Source: Bog-756 sp963776225 (lineage in GTDB: Bacteria > Actinomycetota > Acidimicrobiia > Acidimicrobiales > RAAP-2). Taken from it: a DNA stretch of 64,000 nt. The stretch lies in contig CAVZLL010000004.1 of NCBI GenBank assembly GCA_963776225.1, positions 1,116,001-1,180,000 of the forward strand, read 5' to 3'. Under the pieces are notes generated by a model that was given only the letters and a program-made list of their open reading frames with translations, was not told the DNA's origin and searched no databases. Below are positions 25,195 to 33,289 of this stretch, one piece after another. The translations under genes and the position numbers were made by a program. Numbering within the stretch: the first letter of the stretch is position 1; the number at the start of each line of letters is the position of its first letter.

Positions 25195-27159
25195 TCAGGT
25201 CGGAACAGCGCCCACAACGTTGTTCGCCGAAACGCCCAGTCCCGGTAGCGATCCCTTATTGACGGCGTCACCAAAACTGAAGACGCCACCATCGCTGCCG
25301 ATCAGGTTGTAACCCCGGCTGTCGGGCGAGACCACGATTCCCACGATGTTGTTGACGGCAACGCCAAGAGCAGGCAGATCGCCAACGTTTCCGGCGTCGC
25401 CGAAAGCCGTCACAGCTCCGTTGGCTCCGACTACCCAGTACCCATGGCCGTCGTGCGTGACCGTGATCCCGACTGCCCCGGCGGGAGCGTTGCCGTAGTA
25501 ATGGGCGTCCCCGAATGCGTAGACGGAACCGTCCGATCCGATCAACCAGTAGCCTCTGTCATCGGCAGTTGCAGCGATTCCTACGACGTCGTTCACATGG
25601 ACACCAACGCCAGGTAGCGAGTTGGCGAACGGGGCGTTGAAGCTGAACACACCGCCATCCCTGCCCACCAGGAAATAGCCCCGATCGTTGAGCGTCGGGA
25701 CGATCCCCACGATGTTGTTGACGTGGACCCCGATGCCTGGGAGCGAGTTGGCGAATGGGGCGTTGAAGGAAAATACCCCACCGTCCGATCCGACCAGGAA
25801 ATAACCGTTGTCATGGATGGTCGGCACGATGCCCGTGATGTTGTTCACGTGGATACCGAGTTGCGGGAGCGAACCGTAGAAGCCGCCAGCGAAAACGAAC
25901 ACGCCGCCGTCAGAGCCGACGAGATCGTAGCCATGATCGACTGAGGGAGGAGTAGGAGGTGGTGGAGGTGGCGGGGGTGGGGGTGAGACGAAAGTGAACT
26001 GGTCTGCCGTTGAGACTCCACTCGTCCCACCAGGTGTCGTCACCGTGACATCTACCGTGCCCGCTCCCCGGAAAGGCGAGGTTGCTGTGAGGGTGCCGTC
26101 GCCGTTCGGGACAAAGCCGGCATTAGTGCCTCCGAACGACACACTTTCGGCGTTGAGGAGAAAGTCGCCGGATATGGTCACGGACGTGCCTCCAGCGGTG
26201 GTCCCCTGGGCCGGAGACAGGGAGGTCACCACAGGCGGTGGGCTTCCGAAGTAGTCGGTAAAGGAGTTGGTGGCGGAGTCGAACGGCCCTGGGTAGGCGA
26301 TGATCGCAGTTCCCGAAGGATTGAACATGTAGATCGGGTCCAGGACTGAGGAACCAGTCCCGGCAATCTCCATGCTGGCGAATGTGGCATCTCCAAAGTC
26401 CGCCAATGTCGATTGGCTACCGCTGACTGTCGGTGCCTCCTCGATCCACTCGGCCGACGTTCCCGGAGTGGTGTAGCTGAACGGCATCGAGAAGGTCCAA
26501 CTCTGGGTGATGTCCTGAATGCCGATGGTCCAAACGTTCGCAGAAGTTTCTTGAATGACGGCCTGCATCAGGTCCCCCGGGAACACAGGGGCGCTCCCAA
26601 TCGGTAGCGCTGCTCCCGGCAGCAGCTCGACCCAGGCGAAATAAGTGTTATTCCCGGCAGAGGTGCTCTGGGAGGTACCGGTCTGAACCAGTGTCGCACT
26701 TGAGAATCCGTCTATCCCTATCCAGGTTGCCGAGTACTCATCGCTGAATGAAGGCACGACGGACGGGACGACCCAGCTGCCAGCAACTCCCGTGTATGTC
26801 CCTCCCGTCAGGACCTGTCCAGACCAGTTCGTGGATGCAATCGGACCGTCGAGCGAGTCGTGCGGCACAGGACCACCTACTCGGTGGATGACCGAAGGTC
26901 CTGGCGGACCTGGTGTATCGGGCAAAGCAGGTCGACCGAGCTGGTGAACAGATCGCAGCCCCCGATGATCCATAGGCTTGAGGATCGGCAAGTGTGGCGC
27001 TTTGACCTGAAAGAGCGCAGGTTCACGAGGACTTTGAGGTCGGAGGGGCGATCCCAGGGCGGGGTTCTGCGCCATTCCAATAGCAGTTGCCGTAAGCACG
27101 CCAATGGAAACCAACTTCAACAGAAACAGACGGAGCCGACCCGACCGCAGTGCCTCCAT
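25195..27159 (-). CDS. Secreted G1 glutamic peptidase with IPT domain and six C-terminal repeats
   Basis: From ATG 27159 the ~654-residue product has a signal peptide, a propeptide-like segment, and a G1 (eqolisin) domain: STNWSGQ, WIGIDGFSSATLVQTG (catalytic Gln) and SAEWIEEAPTV (catalytic Glu). An IPT/TIG domain follows (VVTSLSPAQGTTAGGTSVTI), then a poly-Pro linker, then six repeats of 36-43 residues of the type GYFLVGSDGGVFSF...LPGIGVHVNNIVGIVPT, probably a six-bladed propeller. G1 peptidases are acid-active. Repeats 2 and 3 are nearly identical at DNA level. It lies between the two lsr2/secreted units and belongs to the island. Confidence 0.85.
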   Translation of the reverse strand: MEALRSGRLRLFLLKLVSIGVLTATAIGMAQNPALGSPLRPQSPREPALFQVKAPHLPILKPMDHRGLRSVHQLGRPALPDTPGPPGPSVIHRVGGPVPHDSLDGPIASTNWSGQVLTGGTYTGVAGSWVVPSVVPSFSDEYSATWIGIDGFSSATLVQTGTSQSTSAGNNTYFAWVELLPGAALPIGSAPVFPGDLMQAVIQETSANVWTIGIQDITQSWTFSMPFSYTTPGTSAEWIEEAPTVSGSQSTLADFGDATFASMEIAGTGSSVLDPIYMFNPSGTAIIAYPGPFDSATNSFTDYFGSPPPVVTSLSPAQGTTAGGTSVTISGDFLLNAESVSFGGTNAGFVPNGDGTLTATSPFRGAGTVDVTVTTPGGTSGVSTADQFTFVSPPPPPPPPPPTPPSVDHGYDLVGSDGGVFVFAGGFYGSLPQLGIHVNNITGIVPTIHDNGYFLVGSDGGVFSFNAPFANSLPGIGVHVNNIVGIVPTLNDRGYFLVGRDGGVFSFNAPFANSLPGVGVHVNDVVGIAATADDRGYWLIGSDGSVYAFGDAHYYGNAPAGAVGITVTHDGHGYWVVGANGAVTAFGDAGNVGDLPALGVAVNNIVGIVVSPDSRGYNLIGSDGGVFSFGDAVNKGSLPGLGVSANNVVGAVPT

Positions 27160-27292
27160 GGATTGCCGCCCTTTCCGTACGCCCTGCGCGACAGTCTCCA
27201 CGAGGGCTTGCCCGAGTCAGGCCGAGTTCAGAGACAACCTACTATCAGGACCCCGAAGCCCACTGAGCTGATGATCCCCTGCCGCATGGTCC

Positions 27293-27655
27293 TCACTCCT
27301 TGGTGGCCGCTCGCCACTTCACGACTACGTCGTTGGCGATACGACCACGGGGTGCAACCTTGATGCGATGGGCCTTAGCCCACTCCCGAACTTCGGTGCG
27401 GTCGTAGCCTTCAGATCGACCTCGTGACTTGCGGGTTGCCCGAGTGGACCGGCCATTGCGGGTAGTTGTGGATCGGCCAGAGGCACGGGCCCTGTCGACA
27501 TACGGCCTCAGCGTCCTCCGAAACCCGTTGGCGTTCGACTTTGACAGGTCAATCTCGTAGTTCTTCCCATCAAGCGAGAACCTGATCGTCTCGGCGGCTG
27601 GAGTTCCATCGAAATCATCGACTAGTGAAACCGTTACTTCCTCAATGCGTGCCAT
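27293..27655 (-). CDS. lsr2: Lsr2 family nucleoid-associated protein, copy B
   Basis: The 120-residue protein repeats the copy A layout: MARIEEVTVSLVDDFDGT, the GKNYEIDLSKSNANGFRRTL core, a basic linker, and the APRGRIANDVVVKW DNA-binding end. About 21 substitutions separate it from copy A, mostly in the linker. ATG 27655 is the conserved start and follows GAAGGCGGC. Divergent from secreted gene B. Having two close Lsr2 copies 3.7 kb apart points to local duplication; whether they form heterodimers is open. Confidence 0.93.
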   Translation of the reverse strand: MARIEEVTVSLVDDFDGTPAAETIRFSLDGKNYEIDLSKSNANGFRRTLRPYVDRARASGRSTTTRNGRSTRATRKSRGRSEGYDRTEVREWAKAHRIKVAPRGRIANDVVVKWRAATKE

Positions 27656-27781
27656 GCCGCCTTCCCTTGTGCGTTGCTGTGAATCGGACAACCTAGCAAA
27701 CCTGCCTGTGAATGGCTCACAGAGCGATGGGGCTTCAAGATGGTCCACTCGTCAATGCTGTCGGTTCCTAACCTCAAGGCG

Positions 27782-27810
27782 TTGACCATCTCGACCCGTC
27801 GGCGTACGGT
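27782..27810 (+). promoter_or_regulatory. Sigma70-type promoter of secreted gene B
   Basis: TTGACC (27782-27787) and TACGGT (27805-27810) with a 17-base spacer identical to that at 24513-24529. Only the last base of the -35 hexamer differs between the copies. Confidence 0.7.
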
Positions 27811-27869
27811 GCACGTGTGGGGGTTGGCATCGCACCTCACACCCAGCGCTGTCGTTAGGAGGTGGAGCC

Positions 27870-28379
27870 GTGGTTCGTCGAATTCTCGTAGCTGCCTGCT
27901 CGTTGGTTGGAGCGACGGCCATCATGACAGCCACTGCCGGTGCCGTCATCCCGCCCCAGGGGACGGTTGGTCCGCATCAGTATTTCGGTGGTCTGGTCAA
28001 CGCCCGAAGCGGATTCACGACACCTGCCACCATCAAGATGGCGTGTTTCGGAGCAATCAGGCCCGGGCAAAAGGGTCATCCAATGGCGGGACAGACCGTC
28101 GAAGTGTTCCGACCCGAGGTCATCGCTGGACACTTTGGTTACACCGGGTCGAGCGCCACTAGCATCGTTGCCTTCTTCGGCCCCCCGCCCCCCACTCCGG
28201 TAACTCCTCCTGCCACTAGCACGGTGACGTTCCGCCAGTACGGCGTTGTCAAGGCGATCCCGACCTCAATTCTCCTGCCGTGCGCAGGTACGGGCAACGT
28301 TTACTTCGTTCCCCTGCCCATGAGTCCGCCCACATCGAAACCAGCCGTCGTGCCCGTCAACTACGTGGGCCAGCCATGA
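27870..28379 (+). CDS. Secreted protein, member 3 of the three-copy family
   Basis: GTG 27870 follows AGGAGGTGGAGCC. The 169-residue product has a signal peptide (VVRRILVAACSLVGATAIMT, cleavage near AGAVI) and the family blocks: YFGGLVN, KMACFG, GHPMAGQTVEVF, FGYTGSSATSIVAFFG, TFRQYGVVKAIPTSILLPC, VYFVPLPMSPPTSKPAVVP. It is closest to the 24606 copy, sharing the block from QYGVVKAIPTSIL to the C-terminus almost unchanged, and lacks that copy's extra Cys tail. It is the second half of the duplicated lsr2/secreted unit. Confidence 0.72.
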   Translation: MVRRILVAACSLVGATAIMTATAGAVIPPQGTVGPHQYFGGLVNARSGFTTPATIKMACFGAIRPGQKGHPMAGQTVEVFRPEVIAGHFGYTGSSATSIVAFFGPPPPTPVTPPATSTVTFRQYGVVKAIPTSILLPCAGTGNVYFVPLPMSPPTSKPAVVPVNYVGQP

Positions 28380-28465
28380 ACACTCGCTGCCGCTGACTGG
28401 GCGCTCTCACTGATGATCGGGAATGGATTCATGTTGTACGTAAGCGAGTGCCGGGATCTATCCCT

Positions 28466-28605
28466 CTAAGCTGCATCATCGGCTGAAGCTGGTGCAGTGA
28501 CGAGCGTGTCCAGGCGGGCCAGGGTCAGTTCCATATCTCGTCGGGTCTTCCTTGAATAGATATCTCCAAGCTTCAAGAGGAACCGCTGGTGATCGGTGGT
28601 TATGT
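28466..28605 (-). pseudogene. C-terminal piece of an SRPBCC gene split by an ISL3 element
   Basis: Reading the minus strand, ITTDHQRFLLKLGDIYSRKT and RRDMELTLARLDTLVTAP run to a TAG at 28466-28468. This is the amphipathic C-terminal helix expected for the SRPBCC protein whose N-terminal part is at 29967-30389, on the same strand beyond the IS. The piece has no start of its own. The join shows that one gene of about 165 codons existed before insertion. Confidence 0.65.
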
Positions 28606-29967
28606 GGCTCTACGCGACCAGCCGTGGGTGACGGCCCCGGATTCGAGCAGTTGATGGAGTGTCCCATTTGACGCCCGAGTGCAGCAAGAGCCGGAGCCGG
28701 TAGTTGTCGAAGTTCCGGAACCCGTGGGCGTTGCGGCGGAGCTTCTCGGTGATCAGGTTCATGGCCTCGCTGCCGGCATTCGATGCGTGGGTCTCGAAGA
28801 AGGTGAGGATCTCTGGCTCCCATCGCTTGATCGTGCGAGCCAGTCGTGAGATCTCCTTCACCCGTGCGGTTGCAGCATGACAATAGAAGCGGTCGAGGCG
28901 TCGTCGTGCGGTTGCAGGTGTCTTCGATGCGTAGAACTCGCGAAGGAGCTCCTTTCCGGCGATGGCCGCACCCACCTCGTCGAAGATGTCGCCTTGGCGG
29001 AGGGCCTCCATGAGGCGAGCGACCTGGTGCTCGGGGAGGCGCTCCCAACCCCTGGTCATGAGCCGACGGGCGCCATAGAGGGGATCCTCCTTCCGGCCCC
29101 GATGTCCGAGCGTCTCGCGTTGGACCCGGCGGCGCACATCGTCGATGGCGGCGTTGGCGAGCTTGATCGCGTGGAAGTGATCGATGGTCACCGTCGCCCG
29201 AGGCAGCCTCGAGACGAGGGCGTTGTGATAGCCCCGGTGGGGATCGATGGCCACGACGTCCACATGGTCACGCCAGTAGCGGGTGCGCTCATCCAGCCAG
29301 GCGGACACCGACTTCGCGCTCCGACCTGGGACGACATCGAGCAGCCGGCCGCGGCTCAAGTCGACCAGCTGGGTGGCGAAGACGGTGTGGTGCTTGGGTC
29401 CTGCGGCGAGCATCTTGTGCTCGTCGACCCCGAGCGTGCGCACCTTGTGGAGCCGGCGGGCATCTTCGACGAGCGGCCTCCCGTGGTCCCGGATGGCGGC
29501 CATCGCGGTCGACCAGCCGATGCCGAACCGCCGGGCCTGCTCGGCGACAGTGTGACCTCCTTCCCCGACTGCCCGGCAGATCTCGGCCCGGGCCCGACGG
29601 GTCAGCGATCCCTCGACGAGCTCGCTCTCCTCGATGAAGGTCCGCCGCTCGCAGTCGGGATCGGGGCATCGCCACCGGCGCTTCCGCCACACCAGGCGGA
29701 CCGGACCGCTCCCGTTCGGCAGATCCCGCACCTGGACTGTGCTCCGTCCGTGGCCGGTCGCCCGCACGCCACAGTCCGGGCAGCCCACGATGGTTGCCCT
29801 CGTCTCGACGAGCAGCCACCATTCGCCATCAACCTGGTCCATCGCCAGGACTACGAACCCGTCCATTCCCAACAACGCGGTCGCGTCGCCACTACGTTCC
29901 ATCATGTCCCGTGTCCCTTTCGATCCTTGGGTCTCAGCAACCGCAAGAATCGGGGGCCACGGGGCCC
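28606..29967 (-). mobile_element. ISL3 family insertion sequence
   Basis: The element is defined by its single transposase gene and by the two halves of the SRPBCC gene it separates. The left end is put at GGCTCTACGCG (28606), typical of ISL3 ends, and the right end near 29967. A clear matching inverted repeat at the right end and a target duplication were not found, so the ends are uncertain by about 10 bases. Confidence 0.7.
28610..29905 (-). CDS. ISL3 family transposase
   Basis: The 431-residue protein has an N-terminal zinc-binding region (CPDCGVRATGHG ... CPDPDCERRTF), an HTH (EQARRFGIGWSTAMAAIRDH) and the DDE transposase_12 core: LGVDEHKM (first D), VAIDPHRGYHNAL (second D) and SNAGSEAMNLITEKLRRNAH (final E). 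All three acidic residues are present and the frame is uninterrupted, so the enzyme may be active. The stop codon at 28610-28612 lies within the left end of the element. Confidence 0.92.
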   Translation of the reverse strand: MMERSGDATALLGMDGFVVLAMDQVDGEWWLLVETRATIVGCPDCGVRATGHGRSTVQVRDLPNGSGPVRLVWRKRRWRCPDPDCERRTFIEESELVEGSLTRRARAEICRAVGEGGHTVAEQARRFGIGWSTAMAAIRDHGRPLVEDARRLHKVRTLGVDEHKMLAAGPKHHTVFATQLVDLSRGRLLDVVPGRSAKSVSAWLDERTRYWRDHVDVVAIDPHRGYHNALVSRLPRATVTIDHFHAIKLANAAIDDVRRRVQRETLGHRGRKEDPLYGARRLMTRGWERLPEHQVARLMEALRQGDIFDEVGAAIAGKELLREFYASKTPATARRRLDRFYCHAATARVKEISRLARTIKRWEPEILTFFETHASNAGSEAMNLITEKLRRNAHGFRNFDNYRLRLLLHSGVKWDTPSTARIRGRHPRLVA

Positions 29968-30389
29968 TACTGGTGGATACCTATGGGCGGGTCACCGGTG
30001 AGGTACCGCCCCACGGCCGAACGCGAAGAGCCGGTTATGTCCCAGCTCTCTCGCACCATTGTGCTGTCACCCCGGGGCTCCAGCTCGTATCGCCAGATCC
30101 GCCCGGCCACAAGGCGTTCGAGTTTGCCCTTGGGGCCCGTCTGCCAAGCGATGAGGCGGTCCGCGTCAAACTCGACCACTGTGCTCACGGTGGAGTAACG
30201 GATCCCCATCTTCATGCCCATTCCAAAGGTCGTCCCCAGGACGAGGCGGTGCGGACCAGCTTCCTGGGCCCCCTGGAGCATGCCGGAGCCGTCAAAGAGC
30301 GAGTGCTTCGTCGGATCCGCCAGGACATCGAAGATGACCTCGGGAGGTACCCGAATCAGCCTTTCAACGGTCAGCACATAGCCATCCAT
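29967..30389 (-). pseudogene. N-terminal part of an SRPBCC (START-like) gene truncated by the ISL3 element
   Basis: ATG 30389 follows AAGGGAG. The 140-residue frame starts MDGYVLTVERLIRVPPEVIF, the usual SRPBCC first strand and helix, and continues through FDADRLIAWQTGP and YELEPRGDSTMVRESWDITG. The lipid-binding C-terminal helix is missing; the last residues (about IGIHQ) come from IS sequence. The missing helix is found at 28466-28605. The protein would not fold as a complete helix-grip domain. Confidence 0.8.
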
Positions 30390-30511
30390 GGCTTACTCCC
30401 TTGCAGGATCTCGATTGGTCAGTCCTCTAGCGTTGAAGTTGCACCATCGGACGCGCGACGAACTGCAACCTGTCTTGGCCAATGCATTTGAGTCTGGAGG
30501 AACCGATCTCC

Positions 30512-31309
30512 TCAACTACAGGTCGGTCGCGGGGGAGGCTTGGACCCGTACGCTACCGAAAACTCAACGTTGTAAGTTCCGATACATGGAGCGGATGGGG
30601 CAGAAATAACCTGGTGCGAGCTGTTCACCATGAAGACTCTGCTATCGGAGCTGAGGTGCAGTAGACCGGCCTGCCCAGCTAAGAATGTAACCGATCCGTA
30701 TTTGGCCAACATAGTGGGGTGATTCATCACCTTTGGAGCCTCTAGGATCCACTCCTCGGAATCTGCAGGTCCCGTGTAGTTGATGTCCTCGTCAAAGAGG
30801 TAGTGGCTGCCCATGCCAAGTCTCGTCTCGTCATAGACATAGATGCGCCAGAGGTTCGACCCGGAATACCTGTAAACACCTGCTCCAATTAGGTCACCTG
30901 GGACCACATTGAAGACAACTTTCGGCAGAGCGGGATAAACCTCCACCCAGGCGTCATAATGAAACTTTCCCCCGTAGTAGTCGGACTCACTTCCGGCCTG
31001 GAGGAGGGTGCTGTTCGTCCGCCCGTCGATTCCCACCCATGCCGCCGAATACGTGGGCGTAGTGCTGGTAGGGATCGAGGGAACCTTCCAGCTTCCGCTG
31101 ATGCTCGAGTAGGCGTCCTTGACCCCTGTCTTGACGTAGCCCGACCAGTAGCAGCCGGTGGTTGTCGTCTCGCAAGTGCCGGACGGACCAAAGACTGCAT
31201 GTGTCGGGGATGGCGAGGGAGGACCTTGCGTCTCGGACACACCAATCCCGAGGGATAGGGCGATGGAGAAAACCATGGCGCAGACGATCCGCATAGAAGT
31301 TCTCACCAC
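30512..31309 (-). CDS. Secreted G1 glutamic peptidase, single-domain
   Basis: The 265-residue protein (GTG 31309; ATG 31294 is an alternative start) has a signal peptide (IVCAMVFSIALSLGIGVSET) and a lone G1 domain: CYWSGYV, WVGIDGRTNSTLLQAG (catalytic Gln) and SEEWILEAPKV (catalytic Glu). It lacks the IPT and propeller-like repeats of the other two G1 proteins in the window and has three Cys not found in them. The moderate GC and position inside the IS-rich stretch suggest acquisition. A role in extracellular protein breakdown at low pH is inferred from the family. Confidence 0.82.
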   Translation of the reverse strand: MVRTSMRIVCAMVFSIALSLGIGVSETQGPPSPSPTHAVFGPSGTCETTTTGCYWSGYVKTGVKDAYSSISGSWKVPSIPTSTTPTYSAAWVGIDGRTNSTLLQAGSESDYYGGKFHYDAWVEVYPALPKVVFNVVPGDLIGAGVYRYSGSNLWRIYVYDETRLGMGSHYLFDEDINYTGPADSEEWILEAPKVMNHPTMLAKYGSVTFLAGQAGLLHLSSDSRVFMVNSSHQVISAPSAPCIGTYNVEFSVAYGSKPPPRPTCS

Positions 31310-31583
31310 TCTGCCTCCGAGGACCTGCGTGTGGCTTGAGGCTAGTGCTGAATCTCACGCGCTGCCTCTCCAAGCGGGAAAGCCCTGACTGGCGCTCTCT
31401 GAGCAGCGTCCCGGTCCCAGCCCGGGTCTACATCATCTGGCGCTCCCCCGGTTACGATCGGGGCTGCCCTCCGGTCGGCGGATCTGACGAGCTACAGGTG
31501 CCCAACTCTAGGAACAAACTCCTTGACGTTTTGCGGCATCTCCGAAGTGCCTATTTCCCGTCATCGATCAGCGGGCACGATGT
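31310..31583. other. Intergenic stretch, nothing identified
   Basis: No frame with a credible start or motif. It should contain the promoter of the 30512 peptidase on the minus strand, which I could not place. Confidence 0.4.
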
Positions 31584-31749
31584 TTGGGTGACAGGAAAAC
31601 AAAGGCCTTCGACGCCCGATCAGCGCGTTGGTCAACTGACCTGCCGGTCACGCTTCTCACCATCGGTCATGTGGCTGCCGCCTTCGGTAGGATGACAACC
31701 TGCATCAAGCAGTGGGAGTGCACAGGCCTTTTCCCGCCCACTCCCTGGC
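31584..31749 (+). pseudogene. Possible MerR-like HTH gene cut by an IS256-type element
   Basis: The frame contains VTLLTIGHVAAAFGRMTTCI and KQWECTGLFPPTPW, which resemble the winged HTH of MerR/excisionase-like regulators (LTIGxxAxxxGRxxxTIxxWExxGLxPP). It runs straight into the left inverted repeat of the element at 31750. The only start in frame is TTG 31584, and I did not find the missing C-terminal part beyond the element. Confidence 0.4.
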
Positions 31750-31770
31750 CACGTCCAGACCCGTGGTGTA
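31750..31770 (+). repeat. Left terminal inverted repeat of IS256-type element A
   Basis: Pairs with 33153-33173 at 18 of 21 positions. It contains GTGGTGTA, a sequence also present in the ends of element B. Confidence 0.7.
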
Positions 31771-31804
31771 ACGACGACCACCACATCGATCTTCGGTTGT
31801 TGTT

Positions 31805-33046
31805 CTAACTGACGTCAGCGAGTTCTGCCAGGGTCACCTCCTCTCTGCTCCCTTCCATCACCCGGAGTCGGGCCTTGGCCAAGGACTCGATGCCCATGTA
31901 GCGGCGGGCCACAGCCCACTCGTCGTGCTGCTCGGCGAGCACGGCGCCGACCAGTCGGATCACCGCCGTCCGGTTGGGGAAGATGCCGACGACATCGGTG
32001 CGCCGGCGGATCTCCCTGTTCAGCCGCTCCTGGGGGTTGTTGGACCAGATCTGTCGCCAGTGCTCCTTCGGGAACGAGGAGAAGGCCAGGATGTCGGCTT
32101 CTGCCTCCACCAACATGGTGGCGGCGTCGGGGAAGCGCTCTGTGAGTTGTTCGACGACCCGGGCGTGCTGGGCGTGGACCTGTTCGGCGTCGGGTTGCTC
32201 GAAGATCGATCGGATGAGGGCACCCACCATGGACTGGGCGGTCTTCGGCACCCGGGTGTGCACGTTGCGGACGAAGTGGACCCGACAGCGCTGCCAACAG
32301 GCTCCTGGCAGGACCGAAGCGATGGCGTCGACCAGACCCTGGTGGGCGTCGGAGATCACGAGGGCCACCCCGGACAACCCTCGGGCCACCAGTCCCCGGA
32401 GGAAGGCGGTCCAGCCGGCTCCGTCCTCGGTGGTGATGAGGTCGACCCCCAGGATCTCCCGGTGCCCATCGGCGTTCACCCCGGTGGCGATGACCACTGC
32501 AACGTTCACGATCCGGCCACCTTCTCTCACCTTCTGGGTCAGGGCGTCCACCCAGAGGTAGGTGTAGGGACCGGCGTCGAGGGGCCGGTTGCGGAAGGCC
32601 GTCACCGTCTCGTCCAGGGACTTGGCCAGCTCGGAGACCTGGGACTTGGAGATTCCGTCGATCCCCATCGACTTGACCACATCGTCGACCCGGCGGGTCG
32701 AGACCCCTTCCACGTAGCACTGGGCGACCACCGCCACGAGGGCCCGTTCGGCCCGGCGCCGGGGCTCGATCAGCCAGTCCGGGAAGTAACTGCCGGAGCG
32801 CAGCTTGGGGATGGCCAGGTCGATCGTGCCGGCTCTGGTGTCCCAGCGCCGGGATCGGTAGCCGTTCCTCGAGTTCACCCGGTCAGCGGTGACCTCCCCG
32901 TAGTCGGCGTTGCAGAGGCCCTGAGCTTCGGCCGACATCAGGGCCTCGGCGAAGCTCTGGACCAGGGATCGCAGCAGGTCAGGGTTGGCCTCGGCCAGAT
33001 ACTTGCGCAGCGGCTCGGCCGCGCCCATCGTGTTGGTGACTTCCAC
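31805..33046 (-). CDS. IS256 family (mutator-type) transposase A
   Basis: The 413-residue protein has the mutator transposase layout: N-terminal helical part, NSRNGYRSRRWDTRAGTIDL, then the catalytic core with LWVDALTQKVREGG (first D), VALVISDAHQGL (second D), a CRVHFVRNVHTRV motif and the final Glu region (NNPQERLNREIRRRTDVVGI). Full length and uninterrupted. About half its residues match the neighbouring transposase at 33290, so the two elements are different members of the family, not copies of each other. Confidence 0.93.
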   Translation of the reverse strand: MEVTNTMGAAEPLRKYLAEANPDLLRSLVQSFAEALMSAEAQGLCNADYGEVTADRVNSRNGYRSRRWDTRAGTIDLAIPKLRSGSYFPDWLIEPRRRAERALVAVVAQCYVEGVSTRRVDDVVKSMGIDGISKSQVSELAKSLDETVTAFRNRPLDAGPYTYLWVDALTQKVREGGRIVNVAVVIATGVNADGHREILGVDLITTEDGAGWTAFLRGLVARGLSGVALVISDAHQGLVDAIASVLPGACWQRCRVHFVRNVHTRVPKTAQSMVGALIRSIFEQPDAEQVHAQHARVVEQLTERFPDAATMLVEAEADILAFSSFPKEHWRQIWSNNPQERLNREIRRRTDVVGIFPNRTAVIRLVGAVLAEQHDEWAVARRYMGIESLAKARLRVMEGSREEVTLAELADVS

Positions 33047-33152
33047 CGCATCTTCTCCTTCGCGTTCTTTGGACGGAACTTGAAGATTGATGCGGTGGTC
33101 GTCGCGTCAGGGGGATGGTTGGCTCAAGCTGAGCTCACCGAGGCCCGAGGCG

Positions 33153-33173
33153 TACACCACGTCTGTGGACGTG
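33153..33173 (-). repeat. Right terminal inverted repeat of IS256-type element A
   Basis: Inverted partner of 31750-31770. It ends only 4 bases before the target duplication of element B, so the second element landed almost at the edge of the first. Confidence 0.7.
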
Positions 33174-33177
33174 AACT

Positions 33178-33185
33178 GAAGGCAC
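33178..33185. repeat. Target site duplication of element B, left copy
   Basis: GAAGGCAC, identical to 34983-34990. Eight bases is the usual duplication length for IS256 elements. Confidence 0.85.
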
Positions 33186-33210
33186 GTTGACGTCCCCGCG
33201 AGTGGTGTAG
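33186..33210 (+). repeat. Left terminal inverted repeat of element B
   Basis: Matches the reverse complement of 34958-34982 at 21 of 25 positions; mismatches are at positions 2, 12, 13 and 23. Confidence 0.85.
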
Positions 33211-33289
33211 TTCCCCGGGGTCCACCACTTTGAGGGGGTCACCGGGTGATCTTCGGTTGAACCAGCAAGCTCAACCAAGGAGACACCCA

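Larger units (their letters stand above)
31750..33173 (-). mobile_element. IS256-type insertion sequence A
   Basis: Terminal inverted repeats at 31750-31770 and 33153-33173 match at 18 of 21 positions (outer ends CACGTCCA). A second, internal inverted repeat of 23 bases with two mismatches lies at 31772-31794 and 33082-33104. No target duplication is visible (TCCCTGGC on the left, AACTGAAG on the right), so the flanks have probably rearranged since insertion. Confidence 0.75.

Noticed and set aside
28606..29967. Perfect terminal inverted repeats and target duplication for the ISL3 element
   Set aside because: Left end GGCTCTACGCG fits the family, but the right end pairs with it at too few positions and flanks do not match, so none is claimed.
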